A DNA stretch of 64,000 bases from Cyclaneusma minus. Lineage: Eukaryota > Ascomycota > Leotiomycetes > Marthamycetales > Marthamycetaceae. Positions within the stretch are counted from its first letter, which is position 1; each line of letters starts with the position of its first letter. Positions 52,838 to 64,000 of this stretch are shown one piece after another. A model generated the notes under the pieces. It had not been told where the DNA came from. It saw only the letters and a program-made list of their open reading frames with translations, and ran no database searches. Both the position numbers and the translations under genes were made by a program. The stretch lies in the NCBI GenBank assembly GCA_037179335.1, contig JAKZHN010000050.1, forward strand, positions 124,001 through 188,000. The letters are read 5' to 3'.

Positions 52838-53767
52838 ATGCGTCACGAAACTTCTGTTCGAGATGCTCAACACGTTCGCAAGGTCTCCGGTTCTCTCTCC
52901 CGCCAGAACGAAGTCGTCACCCAGAACAGACCCAAGCATCAACGTTCTTCCCCTCAGTCGGAGTTCGAATCTACGTCCAGGTTGCTGCAGCTTCCTCGAG
53001 AGCTTCGTGATATGATCTATGCCGTCTTTTTCCGTGGAATCGCTGTCCATCTTGCACCGCGCCCGTCCAAAAGTCAGATCGCCGATCTATTGCCCGTTCT
53101 TCGAAGCTGCCGTCAGATCAACCGAGAAGTTGGAAAGCACTGGATCGGTCAGGTCACTTTTGTTTACACCGCGGACATCTACAAGCTGCGGCCCTTGCGT
53201 TGTCCGGCCATGCGACACATCATGTTCATTCTGGAAGCAGAACGTGCGGTGCATTGGAGGTCTGTAGTAAGGATTTGGGAGGGACTATCCCTGCCCTTGG
53301 ACACTCTGCATATCCATGTGCCACATGTGCTCTATCATGGATTACCTTACGTGGAAGAGATGGCTGCGAGCATGGATTATCTGACTAAGAAAGAAGTCAG
53401 GTGGAGAGTGTTGCGGATCACCGGCGATCCACTGATCTTAGGTTACAAAATGAAATGGGGGTATCGGAGGCAGGCTCAACCGGGTGCGTGGAACCAGAGG
53501 CTTCAGAATCGAGATGGTGCAGATTCAGAATTTTCCGCGACTTTGTATCTGACTAAGAAACCGTGTTCTGATGCCGGGCTAGATCTTGAAGATTGCCAGG
53601 TCATCTGCCAGCCTGCGGGGTCCGAAGTAGACGACGAGGGTCTGCCCGTTGCGGATGAGCAAATGTTGGCTGCTAGAGAAGAGGAGAAGATGTTCTTGGC
53701 CATCTTCAAGCGTGCCAAAAGTGGCATGGTGTGCTTGGATCGGGAGAATATGAAGAATTCGATCTAG
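52838..53767 (+). CDS. LPRELRDMIY-domain (F-box/2EXR-like) protein
   Basis: Single-exon frame of 309 residues. Residues 52-61 read LPRELRDMIY, the start of a fungal F-box-like or 2EXR domain, followed by VLRSCRQINREV about 45 residues later, the second conserved block of that family. The C-terminal half contains WRVLRITGDPLILGYKMKWG and AWNQRLQNRDGADSEFSATL, shared with the gene at 57220-58157. The first 50 residues are basic and Ser/Gln-rich, and an internal start cannot be excluded. Such proteins are very numerous in Dothideomycetes; some may be SCF-type adaptors, most have no known role. It ends 185 bp before a TIR element. Confidence 0.8.
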   Translation: MRHETSVRDAQHVRKVSGSLSRQNEVVTQNRPKHQRSSPQSEFESTSRLLQLPRELRDMIYAVFFRGIAVHLAPRPSKSQIADLLPVLRSCRQINREVGKHWIGQVTFVYTADIYKLRPLRCPAMRHIMFILEAERAVHWRSVVRIWEGLSLPLDTLHIHVPHVLYHGLPYVEEMAASMDYLTKKEVRWRVLRITGDPLILGYKMKWGYRRQAQPGAWNQRLQNRDGADSEFSATLYLTKKPCSDAGLDLEDCQVICQPAGSEVDDEGLPVADEQMLAAREEEKMFLAIFKRAKSGMVCLDRENMKNSI

Positions 53768-53952
53768 TAAATTTTGATAGGGTCCGAGGTTGGAAAGTGA
53801 AACTTGTGAAGTAGCCTGCCTTTCTAGACAGCTACTGAGAGAAATGTCGATTACCATAACTACCATCAATTTTGAATCCTCAAGTTTCTGATTCCTGCGT
53901 ACCTGTCGTGATTTTGCAACAATGAGCTGACCAAACTCAAAAGTCAAAGTTA

Positions 53953-54954
53953 CCTTAGCGGAGCGGGGGGGTGAGAAAAAACCGTTTATGGATGGTTTGA
54001 AATTTAAAATACCGTTAAAAACTTTAAAAACTATTGTAATTATTATAACCGTTATTTAATCTTAATTATTTTTAACTGTTTTTAATCGTATTTAAATTTT
54101 TTAATTATATTTAAAATTGCCAATTAATAAGCTATATACGCTAATTTAATTTAAAAGGCGGTAATTAATTTTACAATTTTAGCGTAGCAGCTCCAGCCTT
54201 TAATTTCCAGCTCCAATTTTAGCTTTAATTTTTAATTTTTATTAGTTATTATTTATTAGCTCCAGCTTTAGCTTTAATATTATTGTTACCATTATTACTT
54301 TTTAATTTTTAGTTTTTATTATTTATTAGCTTTAGCTTTAATATAGCAGCTTTATTTTTAGCTTTAATTTCAATATTATTACTATTATTATTTTTTAGCC
54401 TTTAGCTTTGGCTTTAGCTTTAATACAGCAATTTAAACAGGAGCGTTAGCAATTGCGCTTTTTAGCTAAATAAGTTTCAATTTTTTATTTGCTTTTTTTT
54501 ATATATAATTAATTTATATAGTAGCCAGGCTTTTATTTTTATTTTTGCCCTTGCTTTTGCAATTATCGATATAGCGTATACCAAATTGCTTTTCCCGAAT
54601 TTTAATATATATGCGCTAAACTGGAGCTGGAGCTGGAGGCTGGAGGCTGGAGGCTTGAAGCTAGAGCTGGAGCTGGAGCTGGTGGGTGGTGGAGGCCGGA
54701 GGCTGGAGTTGGAGCTGGAGTTAGAGGCTAAAGGCTGGAGGCTAAAATAAAATAGTATAATAATAATAATTTTGAAAAATAAACAAATATTAGGTATTGG
54801 TGGTTTTAAATTTTAGAAATAATAATATAATTTTGAATTTTAAAAACGGTTAAAAAAATTAAATTGCTTATAGGCGGTTTTTTATATTGAAAAATTTAAA
54901 ACGGTTGTCGAAGTTTTTAAACCGTTTTTTTTTCACCCCCCCGCTCCGCTAAGG
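53953..54954 (+). mobile_element. TIR element copy 1 (TA target site)
   Basis: A 1002-bp AT-rich element bounded by inverted termini: CCTTAGCGGAGCGGGGGGG at 53953 and CCCCCCCGCTCCGCTAAGG ending 54954, extended by TGA-poly(A)-CCGTTTA on both sides. It is flanked by TA on each side (53951-53952 and 54955-54956), as for Tc1/mariner-type insertion. The interior holds TTTAGCTTTAATTT-rich sequence and a GGAGCTGGAGCTGG tract (54620-54740). No transposase frame, so it is non-autonomous. A second copy lies inverted at 55591-57172. Confidence 0.85.
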
Positions 54955-54956
54955 TA

Positions 54957-55590
54957 TTAATGTGCCATTGATCTGATTGTCAGACTTGTTTATAAATGTC
55001 GAGGTTCCATAGATTAATTGCGGCCATCTACCGTTTCTGGAACAAGCTATACTTCCTTTGGCTGATGAAAGTTAGATCGAGCGCAATGAATAAGCTGGGG
55101 GAAGAATTTTTGATCGCCGAGTACCTATTAGATGCTTGGAGTTACAAAAGTTTGAGTCTTCTAGTCGTTTCCTGAGTATGGTCACCTGTTTCAGAGCTTT
55201 CTATCTGTTTCCGTAGAAAGAAAAAAAAGCTTGACTTGATCATCAACGCATCAGGTGCACAAATGGAATCATAGGTAGTGTCTCATCTTTGCACTTGAAT
55301 GCCTCTCGAACTTCCTGGAAAATCCCAGGTCAGCCATAAGGGTTCGATGGCGGAACGCGTACTTCCTTCCAGCTTCTTCCATTGCTTTGATGAAGCCTTT
55401 GAGGATCATGGGCAATGAATAACCAATGTCTAGAGGCCTGAACTCTAGCCTTTTATAAATGGCCTGGTAAACCGCGTTTCTGTGAACTTGACCTTTTATG
55501 TTTTTTAAGACATTTGCGCACCTGTATTCCTGAGAGTCAGAAAGTTGTAAAATAAATCGACCTATTTATCTGTTAAGGTTCTGCAGAATA
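54957..55590. other. Spacer between the two TIR elements
   Basis: About 630 bp of ordinary-composition sequence without a gene. A duplex formed by the flanking inverted elements would leave this stretch as the loop. Confidence 0.5.
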
Positions 55591-57172
<1,582 letters not shown>

Positions 57173-57219
57173 AAAGCCTCCGTGGTCTTTAGTTGTCAGC
57201 ACTGAGGGAGACGCTCGGC

Positions 57220-58157
57220 ATGGAGAACCAAGACTCGCTGCCAGTGCCCCAAGATCAACCCGAGCTCCTACAACTTCCACGAGAGCTGCGTGATATGATC
57301 TATATCGCCCACTTCAGTCAGGTACAAGTCGGTCTTTGCCGACATTGCACTGGTTGTGGCCCTACCTACGCCACCCACGCCAAGCTGATTACTACTAATC
57401 CTCTGGCGATTCTTCGATCCTGCCGCCAGATCCACGAGGAGGCCAGAGATCTATGGATCTCTCGTGTTGTGTTCATATGCGGCAATATCTACACCCTGAA
57501 ACATGCTCTAGATCCTCTCCCACCGTCAATTAGCCTGCGGATCCGGGGTCTCGTGGTCTACACCAACGAGTGGGAACTTGAAGAGCTTGCTTCACCCGGA
57601 CCGACAGTTGGCATCACATGGAGACTATGTCGGGCTTGTTCCTGGATATTCTGTGGTTCATACCGAATGTCCCATTCAGACATTCCGTTGCTGGACAGCA
57701 GAGGATCGATAGTGCCAGGCGAACATATCTGGCTATCGATCATCTCATTTCGCTCGGCGAAGGATGGAGAAATCTCGAAATTCATTGCGACCCCATTGTG
57801 CTTGGTTTTCAAACGGGCAGTTTTTTTTCGGAACTGTTCTCAAGGCGAGTCAGATGTTGGAGGAAGCCTCAACCAAGTACGTGGAATCATATGCTCCTCG
57901 ACCGAGATGGCACGGAGTCTGGAGCTTCCGTGAGGGTGATATTGGTGAAGAATCCACCCGGAGATGTCAGTGTCGAGTCGGACACTTGGAACTGGATATA
58001 CTTCCAACAGTCCAATAGCTCAGAGGCAGATGTCAGGAAGGCCGCCTCGAGGGATGCTCAAATACTGGCGCTGGAATACGAGAGACGGCGGGGCGGTAGA
58101 CGAAGCATGATGAGGATCAGAGTGGAACGTGGAAACAGTGTACATAGAAATCCATGA
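57220..58157 (+). pseudogene. LPRELRDMIY-domain paralog, frameshifted
   Basis: It starts MENQDSLPVPQDQPELLQLP and continues PRELRDMIYIAHFSQVQVGL, then ILRSCRQIHEEARDLWISRV: the same domain as the gene at 52838-53767. Near 57595-57610 the frame must change by one base; after that the second frame reads SGLFLDILWFIPNVPFRHSV, WRNLEIHCDPIVLGFQTGSF and STWNHMLLDRDGTESGASVR, matching the C-terminal half of the paralog. With one base restored the protein would be about 310 residues. Either a recent pseudogene or an assembly indel near the gap. An unusual CRHCTGC cysteine cluster occurs early. Confidence 0.75.
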
Positions 58158-58199
58158 CTGGCACCGGGAGATGGCGAGTGACGCTGTGATGAGGAGCAG

Positions 58200-60030
58200 T
58201 GAAGCAGCCTCGTCATACTAAAACTTACAACTACAAGGTTCCTTCATCTTTAGAAAGAATTCGAATGAACATCTCATCATTGACAGTTTCAGTGATGTTA
58301 TAATCCCTCAAAATATCCATACTGTCCGCGTAACTAGGTACACTCAGTCATCTGCTTTCCAAACTCTGGACATACCACGAAGTCCACAAGGAATGGCGAA
58401 TGGGGTAAAGAGTCACTTGCATACTGCTACTGTGTATCTGGAAACGAAGTCTGAAGCTGGAAGACGGGATGCGAGATAATCACTGGCCATTGTCGTCGTT
58501 TTCACTATATATCGTTTTTCTTCCAATAAATTCTCTTATTAGTAGTAGTCCCTACCAGCGACGATCACCTGGTGAATGGAATAGACAGAATATGGAGACT
58601 AATTTTCACTCCTTAAATTCCGTGCGAGGTTTCCGGGTCCCTCTCCATCATCCGGGTTCTCTTTAGTACCTAATGGCTTGTCACGCCTCTCCAGAGAATC
58701 ACATCTTCCCGAGATATTGTCCGGAACACTACATCATAGTCACCAGCAGATAGTTCCGGTTCTTAGTTAGTCAAATAGAAATTTCTGATCCCTGGATGGC
58801 GGACGAGAAGACCAGCAGCCTCTTCTTGAGTTTCAAGACTGGCTCAGACACACTCAAGTCATGAACAAGTCACGTCCACAACGCATCCCACACACACACC
58901 TCAATCTTCCATTGTTCGCAGCACACAGCTCGCCAAAGGACCTTTCAACTCAGGCAGTCAGTCACGCCAGCAAACAAGACAAGAAGTTTCGTAAATGTTG
59001 CATTGAAGTGTGTTGCTGTGGTAGCCGTTCACCGGCTGTCCATCCACCAGGTAAGCCTCCGAGAGAGCTCAAGATACTGTGTATGACCGTTACCAGCCAC
59101 ACGCTCACTACGAGTAGCAGTGTGCTTTCGATCTCATGAACCCATCAGACACCACCCCGAAGTATCTCGAAACCTATCTAGTTCAAAGACCAACGGCTCC
59201 CAGCAACTAAAGACGCAACATGACGCTCATCCCGTACAAGTCGAAACACGCCAGGAGATTGAAGACAGAAGCGTTGTATGCTTCCCACCAGACTCTTCTT
59301 GATGTCCAGACGAACTGTGATCCATTCCCCCCGAGTCCTTTCGGATGCGAGGATGGAAAGGAGAATCTCGAGACCGCCTTGCTAATGCTATTTGCTTACG
59401 CTACTCGAGTAGCGCAAGAAGGAGCAAGTAGAAGAAGACCTGCTGGAAGACTGCCTGCACGAAAGAGAAAGCAGTAACGAAAGCTTGCAGTCCATTGCAC
59501 CCAGAACGCCTAAGCGAATTTCGCCTTCGCCGATATTTAAGCATGGGGTGGATCTCCTTCTTCAAAAGACAGACGAAGTGCAAGGAAACGCCTCTGTGGA
59601 TGAAAGGCGAAACCATAGGAGCACTGTCCGATCGTGAGACTCTATCGAATCCAGAGACTCAAAGAAACCGCCTAACTGGACCCATCCATAACCTCGAACT
59701 GTTTTCTTGTGGATGCGTACAAAGGACAGAAGATAACGGCCTGGCGCGAGGAGCTTGCCTTGTAGCAGACTGCGAATACTGCCTTGCTGACTGCCGCGCA
59801 AGAGAGCTGGAAAGTGGATTCGAAGACTTGGCTTTCAGGGCTTCCTGCTCAGCAAGGCTAACGGGAAACTCGTTGTTGATTTTCTTTAACGCTTTCCGAT
59901 CGTCCAATACATGCGGATTGTACAATTTAATCCCGTCTTCGATGAAAGTTGGACTCCGCAAACCAATCTGATTCTGAGACAAAACATCACCGACTACCGT
60001 GGATGCCGGGACACGAAGGAGCGAGATTGT
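58200..60030. other. Gene-free stretch
   Basis: Several open frames of 60-160 codons exist on both strands without family motifs. One at 58861-59139 has a Cys-rich patch (KCCIEVCCCGS), and one at 59495-59971 spans 158 codons but overlaps antisense frames of similar quality. I cannot support a gene. Confidence 0.35.
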
Positions 60031-60033
60031 TGC

Positions 60034-61139
60034 TCATTTGCGTGCGTTGATCAGCTTCATGAACGACTTGGTAGGGTTGAACTGCTTCTCGAACGACTTG
60101 CGAGGCTTGACCAGCTGGGTCTTGAGCAGCTTGAGAAGCTTGGCCTTGATCTTGCGCAACTCTGGTTCATCGTAGCATTTCACCCGGATCTTGAGGTCGT
60201 CGATGCCGTGACAGAGTAGGAGCTCCTTGAGGACTGGGAAGTTCTCCAGGTCCTGGTCCAAGCTGCGATCGCCACTGAGCAGATACTCGAAAACCTTATT
60301 GCTGGTAATTCTCAACTCAAGTTTCTTGAGCTCGTGGCACTTCGAAAGGTGCTCAAAGATTGTGGAATGCTGGGAGTTCCAGAAATTCACATCAAAGTCG
60401 ATGGCCACGTTACCGAGCATGCTGCGATAGGTCTTGTGCAAAGCTTTGAGGAACAGTCCAAGGTCAAAAACTTCTCGAAACTCGAAACTACCGAAATGGT
60501 AGAGGACCCAGCTGGCCTCGTCATGAATCTTCTTGTTGATGCGGAGGAGCTGGACTTGACGCTGGCTACTACTCGTCGTACGAGGATGGAAACGCCCAAT
60601 CCCATCGATCCAACCGCCATTACGTATGGGATTATCGGTGAGGAAAGCAAAGCGATAGATCCGCTCGCGAAGCTCGCGTGAAAGACCCATCAAAGGGGAA
60701 TTCTTGGCCGGCTTGACAGACCTGTACGAAGAGCGTGAGCGACATCCATGGCTGGAATCATGGTGGGAAGGGGCACTTACTGTTCGTTCGTCCTGATTTG
60801 ATGAACAACTCCGGCTTCTTCGTTCTTGCGCACACGGCTGCGTGTGAGGGCACCAGAGGCGGTCTTGAGCACACGGGGGCGTCTGGGGGCACGAGAGGTG
60901 GCGCGCTTCTTGCCTTTGGCCTTCTTCACGACCTTTGGCGAAGCCACGCCGGCTGGACGAGCCAGAAGCAGCTTGGTCTTCGTCTTGGGCCGAGGAGTGA
61001 TCGAGGGCTCGGCGGAAGCAGCGACGATGGTCTGGTCGTCGTCCAGGACCATCATGTCCTCGAGCAGAGTCTCCTCGTTCAGACTCTTCCGCAGAGAAGT
61101 GCGTTTGCGCTCAGAGCGTCTCGGCTGCGTCGGAGCCAT
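60034..61139 (-). CDS. LSRELRERIY-domain (F-box/2EXR-like) protein
   Basis: Two exons (minus): 60781-61139 and 60034-60721; the 59-nt intron (donor CA|GTAAGT, acceptor TACAG) joins them in phase (CA|G). Total about 348 residues. The N-terminal 120 residues are strongly basic with Arg/Lys/Pro clusters (KAKGKKKRATSRAPRRPRV-type), probably disordered and nuclear. Exon 2 starts SVKPAKNSPLMGLSRELRER and IYRFAFLTDN, the LxRELRxxIY block of the fungal F-box-like/2EXR families. It continues with QVQLLRINKKIHDEASWVLY, the second conserved block, and ends in a basic tail. It appears intact. Function unknown. Confidence 0.8.
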
Positions 61140-62530
61140 TTTGAGTCGGCGAAGAGGGGATTTGAGGATGGGCGAGAGGTTGCTGGATGTTGGACAAGGG
61201 AATGGGGCCGACTTCCTGAGCGAGTGAAGGAAGTGAAAGTGTGGCGATCACAACAGCGCAAGAAGAGGGAAGGGGTTGGTGCAAAGGATAGTGGAGCGGA
61301 CTTGGAAGAAGACAAGCGATTTAACAAAGTCGCGTGGTCGTTCGTTGACGCGCTAGACTCCAGATCCAGAGATGTGCGAGTGAAACGGACGAGCAACCCC
61401 TCTCAAGCGAAGGGCCTTCTACCGTTTCCTACAACCTCAAGAGTCCCGGATTTCCACCATCTGTTCCTGGATTCGGAATGGCAGAGAGTAGGCAGCCATC
61501 GATGTCCTTCCGCGCTCTGCGATTTCTCACCCCGGAATTCGTCCTCATGCTCACCACCATCCACTCCCGCGGCAGCGTAGTCCTCCACATTCTCTGCTCG
61601 CCCTTCATCCCCGACGCAAAGGCCCAGCTCTCCCTCTCCCATTCGCCTCCCCAGTACTCTAGGGCAAGCCACTGGTTGAGTCGCAGCATTGAATAGCTTG
61701 AAGCTGGAAAGACCGGTGACCGATTTCGACTTTTGACGCCATCTCTCTTCGTCATTCTACGTTCACTAGTTCTCGATATCTGGTTTGGCTACGGATAGTC
61801 TGGACCGATTCGGGTGAAGCTGAATCCTGTCTCGGTCGCAATAGCTTCGCAACGATATCGCATCAACTTGAGACCAGTTCTACAACACAAGTAGGATCCA
61901 TTGGCCCCAATCAACGCAGGACACTCTAGATACAGCCTGAGATCAGCGTGAGGTACTATCCCAAACTACTTACTTAGAATATGCCTCGTTATTTGTGGTA
62001 TTTTTGATTACTTGGAAGTTGAGATGTTCGTCGGTGCTATCAATCATTTGGGGATGCTGCTAGTATTTTTGGATATTCCGATATTTCTGGAGACTGTAAA
62101 CTATATACTCGAGGCCAGCTAGACAGGGCAATGAACTTTGGACGCGAAGACAAAGAACGCAAAACAAGACACGCAAAAATTCCAAACTGCACAAATACCT
62201 CACCGCCAAAGCCCTCATTTCTCTACCCACTGATGCCCATTACCTCCCACAACCACGACGCTGAGTACGTCGAACGATTCAGCTTTAATTAGTAGAAGCG
62301 TGAGTCACGTGATCGCAGTCATGTGGGGCACTTCGAGCTCTTAGTACCCACAGGGCGATTCCTCGAACTTACGAACGATAAATGACGCCGTAATTAAGGG
62401 GCTGTGAAGCCTCACGGCAGTCGAACATAGAAATGTACCTATTTGGCGAGATAAAAACATCGACAGCCTATATAACTTCCACGAGAACGGGAAAACTTAC
62501 AAATTGCATCGTGACAACAGGGCCGTTCGC
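61140..62530. other. Gene-free stretch
   Basis: Probably contains the promoter of the gene at 60034-61139 and the 3' region of the Pth11-like gene. No supported coding frame, RNA gene or repeat was seen. Confidence 0.4.
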
Positions 62531-62540
62531 CGGGTTTTCT

Positions 62541-63659
62541 CTAGACCTGATATACCCCGGCTTCCACCCCAGCCACCGTGTGCTCCGAACCATTTTCAGC
62601 TGCATCTTCGAATGGATCCCACATCAGAATACTCTTTAGCCCTGAGATTTCGGGCTTCACCACATGAAGAATCTCCACATGCGGTACACACTCCCTGTCC
62701 TTACTCGAGCTATCAGTCGGTGACATGCTCCCTATCTCCCGGTTGAACGGCGATCTCCTCCGCCTGTCACCCCTAAAGCTCTTCAAATTGAACAACCCAC
62801 GAAAGGCAGTCATACTACACGCAATAAGAGAGACGCATGCCTCTACTTCGATCCAAAACACAATCCACACGACGTCGTTCTCGCCGTTGACGAGATTGTG
62901 TCCCACGGCACGAACAATGGTACAAACAATGCAGAAGCAACTAAGAATCAGCAGCCAGCCAAACCCCAGCTTCCGCTCATTTGCACTCTCCAAAGTATCA
63001 TGACTGGTATGGAAATAAGCAGGGCATCGCTTACGATGTCCAGCACGGTAATAGCGCACAGCACATCAAGCTGTCTCTGGAGGCCGGAGTTGACACATGT
63101 TGCGAGAATGTCCTCTCCAAAGGCGGGACAAATCATAAATTCTGTACATGCGCAGAGCACTGCGCATGGAATGGTGAAGATAAACACACACCACCAATAG
63201 ATCCGCAATCTTCTTGTATTGGCAATGATCTGCCGGAAAAAGAATAAAAAAGAGAACTTCACGCCGAAGATGGTTGCATTGGCTAGCACCATATAGGCGT
63301 CTTGGAACTTGACATCGTAGTCGAGAATATGGGCGAGGTTGGGCGGAATGGGGATGAGGCCGGCGCCGACGTCTACTTGGACTTGGTTGTAGGGGAGGAC
63401 AAGGTTGACCGTGACGGTGCTGGCGATACGGGTCACTGCTGCGAAGGCTAAGAGGTAGTCGTCAATGAAGAACTTCGAGAGCGTGAGAAAGCGGATAGTG
63501 AGGCGGATAATAGTAATCAAGACTGCGAGGCAAGCCATAATGATGGAGACGATCTAGAAACACTATTAGCAAGCAGGGCTAGAACTTTAGCTTGGGACTT
63601 ACCTGGAAAGTGTTGTCGTCAATTTTTTGGCCGACAACAGTTGCTGAAGGGGCCTCCAT
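62541..63659 (-). pseudogene. Pth11-like rhodopsin-domain membrane protein, frameshifted
   Basis: Exon 1 (63603-63659) encodes MEAPSATVVGQKIDDNTFQ and joins through a 49-nt intron to exon 2 from 63553. Exon 2 shows several membrane segments: SIIMACLAVLITIIRLTIRF, IFGVKFSFLFFF, IYWWCVFIFTIPCAVLCACT, LDIVSDALLISIPVMILWRV. These, with FFIDDYLLAFA and a CPAFGEDILATCVNSG loop, fit the fungal rhodopsin-domain (Pth11-like GPCR) family. After ILWRVQMS the frame is lost near 62975-62990. A second frame continues ERKLGFGWLLILSCFCIVCT, VWIVFWIEVEACVSLIACSM and a Ser/Arg-rich cytoplasmic tail to 62541, so one base is missing or extra. Family members sense surface or nutrient cues. Either a pseudogene or an assembly error. 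Confidence 0.75.
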
Positions 63660-64000
63660 GGTGACTGTTGAGTTTACTGTTAGTTGCACTTGGCTGAGTA
63701 GTGACAGCAATGGAATCTTATAGCATTTGGTGGCAATATACACCCATCTTTCGGGGCCCATGCCTCGAGCAAATATTGGGAGCCAAGGCTGCGCCATTTC
63801 TATACTCCTGTGCTGATGATAGCATCCAACATGGTGCGCCAAATTACGGGTTATAGTCACCCACCCACAACTTCACATGAGAACATGATCTGCAAGAACT
63901 CCAGCAAGTAAGCAAAAGCCAGCTGCAGATCAATATACCTTACATACATTATTAGGGGGATTCATAGTAGTCAAAAATCGGATAAAATATTGGAATATCC

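Noticed and set aside
59495..59971. 158-codon plus-strand frame
   Set aside because: Overlapping antisense frames of equal quality, no known motif and no exon-like borders.

Overview
The window looks like filamentous ascomycete DNA, most likely from a Dothideomycete (Capnodiales/Mycosphaerellales-like). Genes carry short GT-AG introns with CTGAC/CTAAC-type branch sites. The housekeeping proteins (Rpn11, an RpdA-type histone deacetylase with a long acidic tail, ribosomal protein uL14) read as Pezizomycotina. There are expanded BTB and 'LPRELRDMIY' (F-box/2EXR-like) families, a Pth11-like membrane protein and AT-rich TIR elements. Species cannot be named from sequence alone.

Layout. (1) 1-3 kb: gene-free, with one AT-rich hAT-like MITE. 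(2) About 3-31.5 kb: an accessory block in which almost every plausible coding piece lies on the minus strand. The pieces are short (roughly 50-450 nt), many end at good GT(A/G)AGT donors, and frames break often. Several are recognisable fragments of unrelated host proteins: SNF2 ATPase, PHD finger, two RING copies, C5-DNA-methyltransferase next to a BTB-like stretch, and the inner part of a Nam8/Csx1-type RRM protein. From 24.99 to 31.15 kb the pieces are separated by introns of about 110-180 nt that are related to one another, resembling the introner-like elements known from Dothideomycetes. Two other repeat families with branch-site-plus-acceptor structure lie at 15.2-21.3 kb. (3) 34.3-40.5 kb: an intact core island with RPN11 (minus), divergent RPD3/rpdA (plus) and RPL23/uL14 (plus). 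(4) 41.6-49.7 kb: an SNF2 fragment and a cluster of four BTB units, two apparently intact and two broken. (5) 49.7-52.8 kb: no convincing gene; degenerate short repeats and TATA-like boxes. (6) 52.8-58.2 kb: two members of one LPRELRDMIY family flanking two inverted copies of a roughly 1-1.6 kb TIR element; the second contains an assembly gap bordered by artefact-like poly-G and poly-C. (7) 60-63.7 kb: a two-exon LSREL-type gene and a frameshifted Pth11-like rhodopsin-domain gene.

The core island is ordinary and intact. The flanks look like fast-evolving accessory DNA. The 3-31 kb mosaic with its homologous introns is the part most worth following up. All gene models were made by eye; homology statements rest on motif recognition, not searches.
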